From: CAVTWH01 sp963850915
Lineage (GTDB): Bacteria > Actinomycetota > Actinomycetes > Mycobacteriales > Micromonosporaceae
NCBI GenBank assembly: GCA_963850915.1
Contig: CAWKND010000005.1
Span: 1-64,000 of the forward strand
Length of the DNA stretch: 64,000 nucleotides
Reading direction: 5' to 3'
Shown here: piece after piece, positions 55,254 through 63,337 of the stretch
How positions within the stretch are numbered: the stretch's first letter is position 1
Layout of the letters: each line of letters starts with the position of its first letter
Translations under genes and position numbers: made by a program
The notes under the pieces: model-generated
Told to the model about the DNA's origin: nothing
The model's database searches: none
The model's input: the letters and a program-made list of their open reading frames with translations, nothing else

Positions 55254-55296
55254 CGCTTCGGAAATCGAATCGCTATCGTGCTTCTGAATCCGAATC
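55254..55296 (+). promoter_or_regulatory. HxlR-boxes 2 and 3 (upstream of CMD gene)
   Basis: CGCTTCGGAAATCGAATC at 55254-55271 differs from box 1 at one base. A third, weaker match, GCTTCTGAATCCGAATC, lies at 55280-55296. Boxes 2 and 3 are 25-26 bp apart and just before the ATG at 55310, so bound regulator would block this gene. Confidence 0.65.
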
Positions 55297-55309
55297 AACC
55301 GGAGGGGCC

Positions 55310-55876
55310 ATGGCTCGCATCCTGGCGCTCGAACCGCCGTTCACGTCGGACGTGGAGACGCAACTCGCCGCGATGATGCCGGCCGGAACGCCTCCTATCG
55401 GCCTGTTCCGGACGTTCGCCAAGAACCTGCCGATGACCGTCGCGATGAGCAACTGGGGCAGGTACGAACTCGGCCGCGACCTGACCCTGACGCTCCGCGA
55501 GCGGGAGGTCGTCATCCTGCGCACCTGCGCGCGCTGCGGCTGCGAATACGAGTGGGGCGTCCACGTGATGGTCTTCGCTGAGCGTGCCGAACTCTCGCCG
55601 GCCGAGGTCACCTCGCTCACCTGCGGCTCCCCTGACGATCCCTGCTGGACGGCCGGCCGCGAAGCCACGCTCATCCGATTGGTGGACGCCCTGCACGACT
55701 CGTGCGACGTCGACGACGAACTATGGCGATCCGCGCACGGGTTGCTCGACGAGCGGCGACTGCTCGACGTGCTACTGCTGTGCGGGTGGTACCACGCGAT
55801 CTGCTTCGCCGCCCGCACCGCTCGCGTCGACCTCGAGCCCGGCGCTCCCCGCTTCGCCGACATCACGGCCGCCTGA
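55310..55876 (+). CDS. Carboxymuconolactone decarboxylase / AhpD-like protein
   Basis: A 188-residue CMD-family protein with a CxxC-type redox motif in RTCARCGCEYEWGVH, where the Cys pair and following His are those of AhpD-like proteins. Probably a thiol-peroxide or quinone-handling enzyme. ATG 55310 follows GGAGGGG. Its TGA overlaps the PhzF-like start (TGATG). Confidence 0.85.
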   Translation: MARILALEPPFTSDVETQLAAMMPAGTPPIGLFRTFAKNLPMTVAMSNWGRYELGRDLTLTLREREVVILRTCARCGCEYEWGVHVMVFAERAELSPAEVTSLTCGSPDDPCWTAGREATLIRLVDALHDSCDVDDELWRSAHGLLDERRLLDVLLLCGWYHAICFAARTARVDLEPGAPRFADITAA

Positions 55877-56769
55877 TGGCCGGCCCACCGATGGCAGTGG
55901 TGAACGCCTGCACCCGCGACGGGCAGGGCGGCAGCCCCACCGCGGTCGTGATCGACGACGCCACACTCACCGACGACGACCGGCACGCCACCGCCCGCAG
56001 GACCGGCACCTCCCACACCGCGTTCATCGACACCAGTGCAGCGGACACCCCCACGGTGCGCTTCTTCGCCAGCGGCGGAGAACTCACGAACTGCGGCCAC
56101 GGCACCATCGCCGCGCAAGCCGTCCTGCTGCACCGCAGCGGCGCCACCGAGCACCACGGGCGCCAGCGCACCGCAGGCCGCACCTTCGCCACGACCGCCA
56201 TCCGCCGTCACGATGGCATCGAAGTCTGGTTTGACCAAGGCATCATCACCCTGGCAGACCACGCTGACGCCACCGACGGTGGCATCATCGCGGCCCTCGG
56301 CCTGCAACGAGCGGACATCGCCGCCGGCGTACGGGTCGCTTCGCCCGGCACGCCACGACTTCTCGTCCCGGTCCGGGATCGCCCGACACTGCTGTCCATG
56401 CGGCCCGACTTCGATCGGCTGGCAACCGAGTGTCGCCGGCTCGGGTATCTCGGCTGCTTCACCTACGCGCTCTCGCCGACCGGAAGAACGGCCGCAGCCC
56501 GCATGTTCGCCGCCGCGATCGGCGTCGCCGAGGACATCGCGAACGCCAACAGTGTCGGCTGCCTCGCCGCCCACCTACTCGAGACGTCCGGCAACGGCGA
56601 AATCGAAGTCCACCAGGGTGACTCGCTCGGGAGACCGTCATCGATTTCCGCCAGCGCGACACACACCGGATCCGGCATCGTCGCCAGAATCGGCGGAGTA
56701 GTCGGCCCCCCATCGTTCCCGCCTGAACCATCAAGCGAGCAGCGCTCGCGCGATTTCTCGATCAAATGA
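55876..56769 (+). CDS. PhzF-family isomerase-like protein with altered catalytic motifs
   Basis: A 297-residue PhzF/DapF-fold protein. The N-half reads GGSPTAVVIDD and RTGTSHTAFID where classic members have SETAF, so the catalytic Glu is His here. The C-half reads MFAAAIGVAEDIANANSVGC where DPVTGSA is usual. It may belong to a divergent subfamily, or be inactive. Coupled to the CMD gene. Confidence 0.82.
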   Translation: MAGPPMAVVNACTRDGQGGSPTAVVIDDATLTDDDRHATARRTGTSHTAFIDTSAADTPTVRFFASGGELTNCGHGTIAAQAVLLHRSGATEHHGRQRTAGRTFATTAIRRHDGIEVWFDQGIITLADHADATDGGIIAALGLQRADIAAGVRVASPGTPRLLVPVRDRPTLLSMRPDFDRLATECRRLGYLGCFTYALSPTGRTAAARMFAAAIGVAEDIANANSVGCLAAHLLETSGNGEIEVHQGDSLGRPSSISASATHTGSGIVARIGGVVGPPSFPPEPSSEQRSRDFSIK

Positions 56770-56897
56770 CAGCGCTTGTCGAGGCGCATGGCGTATTGCC
56801 CGCGAACGACGATGAGCAACCTTCCGTGATCGGATGCACGGTCATCGGCAGATCCAGACGCCATCCAGGTGGCATGATCCCAACTCGGCGTCGGCAA

Positions 56898-57293
56898 CTA
56901 TGGTCGCGGCGTGCCGTGTGCCAGCCCGTACCAGTGCGTGGGCCGGTAGCCCCTCCAGGTTGTTCTGGAGCAGTGGTGGCGCTCCGGTAACGCAGCACGC
57001 AGTCGGGCCTGGGCCACCGTTGTCAACTGGCGGAGCCTGGCCGTCTCGGCGGTGAGCGCGGTGAGACCCCTCGGCGGTAAGTCGGTAGTACCGCCGCATC
57101 CGCCCGTCGACCTTCTCGTCGTGGTCGTGCTCGACGAGCCCTTCGGCCATGAGCCGGTCCACCGCCGTGTAGAGCGCGCCAGTCAGTAGGCTGACTCGCC
57201 CACCGGAAAGCACCCGGACCTCCTGCACGATGCCGTAACCAGGCCGAGCCCGTCGACCAGCGCGGTGAGGATGAGGAAGGATGGTTCGCGCAT
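56898..57293 (-). pseudogene. PadR-family regulator, two frameshifts
   Basis: Start MREPSFLILTALVDGL at 57293, then a shift to GYGIVQEVRVLSGGRVSLL with TGALYTAVDRLMAEGLVEHD, and a second break where one extra G in GAGGGGTCTC should read EGLTALTAETARLRQLTTV. Joined, it is a normal short PadR winged helix. An AT-rich near-palindrome lies just upstream at 57314. Confidence 0.78.
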
Positions 57294-57313
57294 AGTCACC
57301 ACGGTCAGCAACA

Positions 57314-57334
57314 TATATAAGTGATCAATCTATA
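57314..57334. promoter_or_regulatory. AT-rich palindrome upstream of PadR gene
   Basis: TATATAAGTGATCAATCTATA, centred on TGATCA (57322-57327), with TATA at both ends. It lies 21 bp before the PadR start, where a PadR dimer would be expected to bind its own promoter. Confidence 0.5.
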
Positions 57335-57682
57335 GTCCTGCGGTCCGCGATACGCGGCGGCGCTGCCGGAGGTTCCGGAACGCTCCGGCAGGTACTCCGT
57401 GGCTGGCGGGCGGAACCCGTTCCAGTCATTGGTTGTCGTGACGCCCTGAGAGCGAAAGTGTTATCTGCCAACGTGAAACGGGTCGTGGCTTGTTTTCATG
57501 CGGAGTGGCCATTCCGCAAAAAAAGTCGCGGCCAGTGGGTGAACAGGGAAAACGTCAGTACCTGCGACGAAGCGTTGCCGGAACGGGCGCTGTTTCAGCG
57601 GCTCGCTGCTTGAGTGTGCCAGCACGATCTGACACTTTCCGAGACAACGGCGGCGGGCCGCCACCCGCCGTCGACCGTCGAA

Positions 57683-57698
57683 CTGTTAGCGCTAACAG
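57683..57698. promoter_or_regulatory. Perfect LacI-family operator
   Basis: CTGTTAGCGCTAACAG is a perfect 16-bp palindrome. Its core GTTAGCGCTAAC recurs at 61612 before the second GH54 gene. 270 bp upstream of the esterase start. Confidence 0.75.
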
Positions 57699-57968
57699 CA
57701 GAACACAACGGCACCACGGGCTTCATCCCAAATGCATCAGCAGCCTTTGGAGCCGCATCAGCTCAGGTACCACCGGTGCCGTAGTCGTGCGCAGCGCCCT
57801 ACAACGGGACCGTCGTGGCGGGCGCCTCGACGGCGTTCGGATCCGCCGCCACCCGCGACCGATCCGCCGCGGTCACAGTGTCGCCTGCACCAGCCCCTGA
57901 CCGGCCCACCGGGTGCGGCGGTCCCGCATCCGGTCCGAACCTACCGAGCAGCTTCCAGGGAGGCTCCC

Positions 57969-59375
57969 GTGCGCCAAGCCAGCTCATCTCGTACACGCTC
58001 TGCGCTGATCGCCGCCGCCACCGCGGTCGTACTTCTTGGTGCCGCAGTGACCGGTACCCAGTGGGCGTCGGCGGCGACTTCGGCCTCCGGGGGCGCCACC
58101 GCCGCGGCGAGTACGGCCGGGTGCGGCAAGACCGCCACGTTGACGAGTGGAACGCACACGATCCAGAGCAGCGGCGCGAACCGCACGTACATCCTGAGCA
58201 TCCCCAGCAACTACGACCGGAACCATCCCTATCGGTTGATGTTCGGGCTGCATTGGTTGAACGGCACCGCCAACGATGTCGCCACGGGGGACTCAGACGG
58301 CGCCGCCTGGGCCTTCTACGGCCAGAAGCAGCTGTCGAACAACAGCACGATCTTCGTCGCGCCTCAGGGCATCGACAACGGCTGGGCCAACACCGGAGGT
58401 CGCGACCTGACTCTCGTCGACGATCTGACCCGTCTGGTCGAGGGCGATCTCTGCGTCGACACGACGCAGCTCTTCGCTCTCGGGTGGAGCTACGGCGGCG
58501 CGATGAGCTACGCGATCGCGTGTGCCCGCCCCACGGTCTTTCGTGCCGTCGCGGTCTTCTCCGGTGCCAACCTCAGCGGTTGCAGCGGCGGTACCCAGCC
58601 GGTCGCGTACTTCGGGATCCACGGCATTCACGACAGCGTGTTGAACATCTCCAACGGCCGCTCGTTGCGTGACACGTTCGTCAGGAACAACGGTTGTACG
58701 GCTCAGAACCCGCGCGAACCGGCGCAGGGCAGCCTGACGCACATCGTCACTACCTACGCGGGGTGCCGGCCGGGGTACCCGGTCCAATGGGCCGCGTTCG
58801 ACGGGGACCACACCCCCGACCCGGTGGACGGGTCCACCGCCACCAGCGGCATCCGGACCTGGACCTCGGCCGCTGTGTTCTCGTTCTTCGCGCAGTTCCA
58901 GACCAGCAGCCCGAGCCCGAGCCCGAGTGCATCAACTTCCAGCCCAAGCCCAAGCCCGAGCGCCTCGTCGGCCAGCCCGACCCCGAGCGCCTCGTCGGCC
59001 AGCCCGACCCCGAGCGCCTCGTCTGTCCGCCCAACTGTGAGTTCAACGCCGGGAACCGCCGCCTGCCGGGTCGGCGACGTGGTCAACGCGTGGAACACGG
59101 GGCTGACCTCGAGCATCACCGTCACCAACACCGGTACCACCGCGATCAGCGGCTGGTCCCTGGTTTTCAGCCTGCCCGGCGGACAGGTCATCACTTCTGG
59201 CTGGAACGCCAGCTACTCGCCCACCTCGGGACAGGTGACGGCCAGGAACCTCTCCTACAACGCCGACATCGCGGCGGGCGCGGCGGTCACCATCGGTTTC
59301 CAGGCCACGCACACCGGCAACACCGCCGTACCGGCCACCTTCACCCTCAACGGAGCTGCCTGCTCCACCGCGTGA
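57969..59375 (+). CDS. Secreted CE1/PHB-depolymerase-type esterase with CBM2
   Basis: A 468-residue secreted esterase: signal peptide (residues 1-36), an alpha/beta hydrolase of the LpqC/feruloyl/acetylxylan esterase type with the nucleophile S174 in GWSYGG, Asp in IHDSV and His in DGDHTPD, a Ser/Pro linker with 27-bp repeats, and a C-terminal CBM2 (CRVGDVVNAWNTGLTSSITV, with NAW, GW and NATYSP-like motifs). GTG start with AGGGAGG upstream. Probably removes ester side groups from arabinoxylan. Confidence 0.88.
   Translation: MRQASSSRTRSALIAAATAVVLLGAAVTGTQWASAATSASGGATAAASTAGCGKTATLTSGTHTIQSSGANRTYILSIPSNYDRNHPYRLMFGLHWLNGTANDVATGDSDGAAWAFYGQKQLSNNSTIFVAPQGIDNGWANTGGRDLTLVDDLTRLVEGDLCVDTTQLFALGWSYGGAMSYAIACARPTVFRAVAVFSGANLSGCSGGTQPVAYFGIHGIHDSVLNISNGRSLRDTFVRNNGCTAQNPREPAQGSLTHIVTTYAGCRPGYPVQWAAFDGDHTPDPVDGSTATSGIRTWTSAAVFSFFAQFQTSSPSPSPSASTSSPSPSPSASSASPTPSASSASPTPSASSVRPTVSSTPGTAACRVGDVVNAWNTGLTSSITVTNTGTTAISGWSLVFSLPGGQVITSGWNASYSPTSGQVTARNLSYNADIAAGAAVTIGFQATHTGNTAVPATFTLNGAACSTA
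58961..59023 (+). repeat. 27-bp repeats in the esterase linker
   Basis: Unit beginning CGCCTCGTCGGCCAGCCCGA is present twice in full (58961-58987, 58988-59014) plus a partial copy, encoding Ser-Ala-Ser-Pro-Thr-Pro linker blocks between the esterase and CBM2. Confidence 0.9.
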
Positions 59376-59433
59376 CGACTGACGACCGTGGCGGCGTGAT
59401 CCGCCCCGTGTGGTCGACCGTCCCGCACCAACC

Positions 59434-59462
59434 CTCCGCACATGGTCGGCCCATGTGCGGAG
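59434..59462 (+). terminator. 12-bp stem-loop after the esterase gene
   Basis: CTCCGCACATGG (59434-59445) pairs perfectly with 59451-59462 around a five-base loop, 58 bp after the esterase stop. Confidence 0.8.
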
Positions 59463-59650
59463 AGAAAGGACGCATCACTGTGAGAAAGGGCAGGGATCCC
59501 CGACGTCGTGGATCGTTGATGGTGGCGGCCGGGGCGGTTCACCCTCATATCGATCGACAGCCCCTCAGCGACGCCCGGCGGCGCGGTCTGGCCTTCGCCG
59601 TCGGGAGCGTCGACGCCTGCGGTCGGCCCGAACGACGTGGCTCTTGCGAA

Positions 59651-59670
59651 TTCATCATTCGTATGATGAA
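59651..59670. promoter_or_regulatory. Perfect 8+8 inverted repeat upstream of first GH54 gene
   Basis: TTCATCAT-tcgt-ATGATGAA. AT-rich and perfectly symmetric, about 280 bp before the GH54 ATG. It lies at the end of the 59480 frame. Candidate operator of an unrelated regulator class; it does not match the GTTAGCGCTAAC sites. Confidence 0.5.
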
Positions 59671-59950
59671 CTGAGCCAGCTTCAGCGAAGCATCGAGATA
59701 GATGAATGGACTGCGGCGGTCCAGGGCCTGCCCGGACGCACCGGCGGCGGCGCTCCCGAACCAGTCCTTCATCTACACCTCTGCCAAACAGCCGGCGGTG
59801 TATGGCAGAAGGCCCCCGGACGCCACAAACGGGGGTACGAGCAACAGCACGGCACGATCATCGGGCCGGCATCCCGCACGACCGCGCTGTACCGCAAACC
59901 GCTGTGCGCGCTCACCACAACCGCTTCCACACACCCCCTGAGGATTCACA

Positions 59951-61486
59951 ATGGTTGTTTCCAGTTTCAGGCGTATCCGCAGTCGCCCGCTGCTCGGCGT
60001 GATTGTCGCCGTGACCATCGCGGCCGCCGGTGGTCTCGTCCTGGCCACCCAGAGCGGCGTCGCCCTCGCCGCCACCATCGGGTCACCGACGCCGGTCGTG
60101 GGCGTGCAGTCCGGTCGATGTATCGACGTGCCCAACAGCAGCACGACCAACGGCACGCAGGTGCAGTTGTGGGACTGCTCCGGTGGGTCGAACCAGTCAT
60201 GGACGCTGACGTCAGCCAAGCAACTCCAGGTCTATGGAAACAAGTGCCTGGACGCCAACGCCAAGGGCACCAGCAACGGCACCACAGTGATCATCTGGGA
60301 CTGCAACGGTCAGACCAACCAGCAGTGGAATGTGAACTCCGACGGCACGATCACCGGGGTGCAGTCCGGACTGTGCCTGGATGCCAACGGCGCGGGCACC
60401 GCCAACGGCACCAAACTGATTCTCTGGTCCTGCCACGGCGGCACCAACCAGCAATGGCACCAGTCGACGACGACATCCCCGTCGCCGACAGCGTCGACCT
60501 CCACGTCCCCGGCCCCGCCCGGCTCGGGCCCGTGTGACATCTACGCCGCCGGTGGTACGCCGTGCGTCGCGGCGCACAGCACCACCAGGGCGCTCTACCA
60601 CGCCTACAGCGGCAACCTGTACCAGGTCCGGCGCTCCTCGGACAACGCGACCCGTGACATCGGCGTACTGGCCGCTGGTGGGTCCGCCAACGCGGCAACC
60701 CAGGACTCCTTCTGCTCCGGTACGACCTGCGTCATCACCGTGGTATACGACCAGTCGGGGCACGGCAACGACCTGTGGTACCAGGGATCGGCTGCGGTTC
60801 CCGGCTCCACGTCGAGCAGCCCGGCAAAGGCGACCACCGAGTCGCTGACAGTTGCCGGCAGCAAGGCCTACTCGCTGTACATCAACCCGGGCAACAGCTA
60901 CTGGCGGGACGGCCACCTCACCGGCGTACCGACCGGCACCGCACCCGAGGGCCTGTACATGGTCACCTCCGGTACCCACGTCAACAGCGGCTGCTGCTTC
61001 GACTACGGCAACAGCGAGACCACCCGCAAGGCCGACGCCGCCGGTGCGATGGACGCGATCAACTTCAGCACCAGCTGCTGGTTCGGCGGCTGCTCCGGCT
61101 CCGGCCCCTGGGTTCAGGCGGACCTGGAGTGGGGGCTGTTCCCGGGTGGCAGCAGTTCCTGGAACGCCAACCAGCGCGCGTTCAACAGCAAGTTCGTCAC
61201 CGCGACACTGAAGAACAACGGGACCTCGCAGTTCGCCATCAAGGGCAGCAATGCCCAGTCCGGCAGCCTGTTCACGCTGTACGCCGGCGGTCTGCCGAGC
61301 GGGTACAACCCGATGAAGAAGCAGGGCGCCATCGTCCTGGGCAGCGGCGGCGACTGCTGCAAGCCCGGCGGCGGCGCGAACCTCAGCGCCGGCACCTTCT
61401 ACGAGGGCGCGATGGTCTCCGGCTATCCGTCCGACGCCACCGAAAACGCCGTCCAGGCGAACATCATCGCCGCCGGCTACCGCTGA
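59951..61486 (+). CDS. Secreted CBM13-GH54 alpha-L-arabinofuranosidase
   Basis: A 511-residue secreted enzyme: signal peptide to about residue 41, ricin-type CBM13 (45-165, QxW repeats), a Thr/Ser/Pro linker, then a GH54 domain (about 195-511) opening CDIYAAGGTPCVAAHSTTRA. The acid DLEW in VQADLEWGLF and the GGD in VLGSGGD are the likely nucleophile and acid/base regions, by comparison with AkAbfB (E221, D297). The usual C-terminal AbfB/CBM42 domain is absent; CBM13 replaces it at the other end. Confidence 0.92.
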   Translation: MVVSSFRRIRSRPLLGVIVAVTIAAAGGLVLATQSGVALAATIGSPTPVVGVQSGRCIDVPNSSTTNGTQVQLWDCSGGSNQSWTLTSAKQLQVYGNKCLDANAKGTSNGTTVIIWDCNGQTNQQWNVNSDGTITGVQSGLCLDANGAGTANGTKLILWSCHGGTNQQWHQSTTTSPSPTASTSTSPAPPGSGPCDIYAAGGTPCVAAHSTTRALYHAYSGNLYQVRRSSDNATRDIGVLAAGGSANAATQDSFCSGTTCVITVVYDQSGHGNDLWYQGSAAVPGSTSSSPAKATTESLTVAGSKAYSLYINPGNSYWRDGHLTGVPTGTAPEGLYMVTSGTHVNSGCCFDYGNSETTRKADAAGAMDAINFSTSCWFGGCSGSGPWVQADLEWGLFPGGSSSWNANQRAFNSKFVTATLKNNGTSQFAIKGSNAQSGSLFTLYAGGLPSGYNPMKKQGAIVLGSGGDCCKPGGGANLSAGTFYEGAMVSGYPSDATENAVQANIIAAGYR

Positions 61487-61548
61487 ACCGCACCGCACCG
61501 CACCGCCCCAACACCCCAACACACCCCAACACCCCAACACACCGGAGA

Positions 61549-61584
61549 GCCGGCTACCCGTTCCCACTGGGACGGGTAGCCGGC
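61549..61584 (+). terminator. 13-bp stem-loop after the first GH54 gene
   Basis: GCCGGCTACCCGT (61549-61561) pairs with 61572-61584; the 10-base loop itself can form CCCA/TGGG. Just before it, 61490-61545 is a low-complexity tract of ACCGC and CCCAACAC direct repeats. Confidence 0.85.
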
Positions 61585-61611
61585 ACCACCCCAGTCGGAG
61601 CGCCGTCAATT

Positions 61612-61623
61612 GTTAGCGCTAAC
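61612..61623. promoter_or_regulatory. LacI-family operator upstream of second GH54 gene
   Basis: GTTAGCGCTAAC, a perfect 12-bp palindrome identical to the core of the site at 57683. It lies 126 bp before the ATG at 61749, so the esterase and this GH54 gene likely share a regulator. Confidence 0.75.
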
Positions 61624-61748
61624 TCGGCTGGTCGTAAGGAGCACTCAGGTCCCGATCCGGAGTGGAGTGCCGCGACGGCGGGCCGCCGCCGCTCACCTTC
61701 ACAACCTGCGCCACATCCCGTGGCACCTAAGCAAGGGAGTCGACAGGA

Positions 61749-63239
61749 ATGAAACGTAGAATGCGCCGCCGGTTGCTGGCGGGCATCTTCTCGATGGCCG
61801 TGGTGATCGCGGGTGTCGCTATCACTCTGGCCAGCCCGCTGACATCGGCCAACGCGGCCACGTCGCTCGCGTGTGACATCTACGCCACGGGCGGAACGCC
61901 GTGTATCAGCGCGCACAGCACCACGCGCGCGCTGTTCGCGGCGTACAACGGTCCGCTGTACCAGGTGCAGCGCGCCTCGGACAAGGCGTACACGGATGTC
62001 GGTCTGCTGTCGGCCGGCGGGTACGCCAACGCCGCGACCCAGGACACGTTCTGCGCCAACAGTGCCTGCACGATCACCAAAATCTACGACCAGACCGCGA
62101 ACCACAACGACATGCCCATCTCCTGGGGCGGCTACTGGAAGGGACCGGGCGCCAATGGCGCGGACGTCGGAGCGGATGCCAAGGCACTGCCGCTGACCGT
62201 CGCCGGTCACAAGGCGTACGGCATCAAGGTGACCGGCGGCGTCGGGTACCGGGTCGACAACGCGAAGAACGCGCCGACCGGCTCGCACCCCTCGGGTATC
62301 TACATGGTGACGTCGTCGAACTACGTCAACAAGTATTGCTGCTTCGACTACGGCCTGGGCGAGAACTCGCACACCGACACCGGCAACGCCACCATGAACG
62401 CGATCGAGTGGGGTACCGCGTGCTGGTTCGGCGACTGGGCGAACAACCCGTGTGTCGGCACCGGCCCGTGGGTCGAGGCTGACCTGGAGAACGGGATGTA
62501 CCACACCAACACCGGGTCGAACAAGGACCCGAACAACTCCGGTGTGCACTTCCCGTTCGTCACCGCGGTGGAGAAGAACAACGGCACCAGCAACTTCACC
62601 CTCAAGTACGGCAACGCCAACAGCGGCGGCCTGAACACCACCTTCTCCGGCCCGCTGCCCAACGGGTACTCGCCGATGAAGGTGGACAGCTCCATCCTGC
62701 TGGGCACCGGTGGTGACAACAGCACCAGCGGCATCGGCTACTTCTTCGAAGGCGCCGTCACCAACGGCTTCCCCTCGGACGCCACCGAGAACGCCGTCCA
62801 GGCCGACATCACCGCCGCGGCCTACTCCTTCGGCACCACCAACACCGGGAGCGGCCAGCAGATCGTCGGCGGTCAGTCCGGTCGGTGCGTGGACGTGCCG
62901 AACGCGTCGACCACGAACGGTACGCAGGTGCAGTTGTACGACTGCGGAAGTCAGACGAACCAGCGCTGGACCTACACCTCTGGCAAGCAGCTCCAGGTGT
63001 ATGGCAACAAGTGCCTGGACGCCTCCGGTAAGGGGACCGCGAACGGTACCAAGGCCATCATCTGGGACTGCAACGGTCAGACCAACCAGCAGTGGAACGT
63101 CAACTCGGACGGGACGATCACCGGGGTGCAGTCCGGGCTGTGCCTGGACGCCAGCGCCTTCGGTACCACCAACGGCACGCAGGTCCAGCTCTGGCAGTGC
63201 CTGAACGGTGCCAACCAGAAGTGGAGCCTGCGCAGCTGA
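61749..63239 (+). CDS. Secreted GH54-CBM13 alpha-L-arabinofuranosidase
   Basis: A 496-residue secreted enzyme: signal peptide to about residue 37, GH54 domain (about 40-356; CDIYATGGTPCISAHSTTRA, EADLENGMY, LGTGGDNSTS), then a C-terminal ricin-type CBM13 (about 365-496, ending QLWQCLNGANQKW). Same two modules as the upstream paralogue in reverse order. The CBM13 coding sequences share a 41-bp identical stretch (60290-60330 and 63057-63097). AGGAATG start context after AAGGGAG. Confidence 0.93.
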   Translation: MKRRMRRRLLAGIFSMAVVIAGVAITLASPLTSANAATSLACDIYATGGTPCISAHSTTRALFAAYNGPLYQVQRASDKAYTDVGLLSAGGYANAATQDTFCANSACTITKIYDQTANHNDMPISWGGYWKGPGANGADVGADAKALPLTVAGHKAYGIKVTGGVGYRVDNAKNAPTGSHPSGIYMVTSSNYVNKYCCFDYGLGENSHTDTGNATMNAIEWGTACWFGDWANNPCVGTGPWVEADLENGMYHTNTGSNKDPNNSGVHFPFVTAVEKNNGTSNFTLKYGNANSGGLNTTFSGPLPNGYSPMKVDSSILLGTGGDNSTSGIGYFFEGAVTNGFPSDATENAVQADITAAAYSFGTTNTGSGQQIVGGQSGRCVDVPNASTTNGTQVQLYDCGSQTNQRWTYTSGKQLQVYGNKCLDASGKGTANGTKAIIWDCNGQTNQQWNVNSDGTITGVQSGLCLDASAFGTTNGTQVQLWQCLNGANQKWSLRS

Positions 63240-63246
63240 ACCGCGC

Positions 63247-63285
63247 GCCCGGGGTCGGAACGCGGCTCGCGTTCCGACCCCGGGC
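63247..63285 (+). terminator. 18-bp stem-loop after the second GH54 gene
   Basis: GCCCGGGGTCGGAACGCG (63247-63264) pairs perfectly with 63268-63285 around a three-base loop, eight bases beyond the stop. Strong intrinsic-type terminator lacking a U-tract. Confidence 0.9.
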
Positions 63286-63337
63286 CCAACCGTCCCGCGC
63301 CGCCCAGTTCAGGTTGAGTTGCGAAAGGAAACCGAGG

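Larger units (their letters stand above)
57294..57968. other. Long divergent region before the secreted esterase
   Basis: About 675 bp. It holds the PadR-side palindrome at 57314 and the LacI operator at 57683. A frame with a Pro-rich product extends upstream of the esterase start but has no ribosome site or signal; the GTG at 57969 is preferred. No other gene seen. Confidence 0.55.
59376..59950. other. Gap between esterase and first GH54 gene, with a possible secreted-protein relic
   Basis: About 575 bp holding the terminator at 59434 and the palindrome at 59651. A GTG at 59480 with AGAAAGGA upstream opens a 64-codon frame starting VRKGRDPRRRGSLMVAAGA, like the first part of a signal peptide, but it stops at 59674. 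It may be the stub of a lost secreted protein. Confidence 0.5.
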
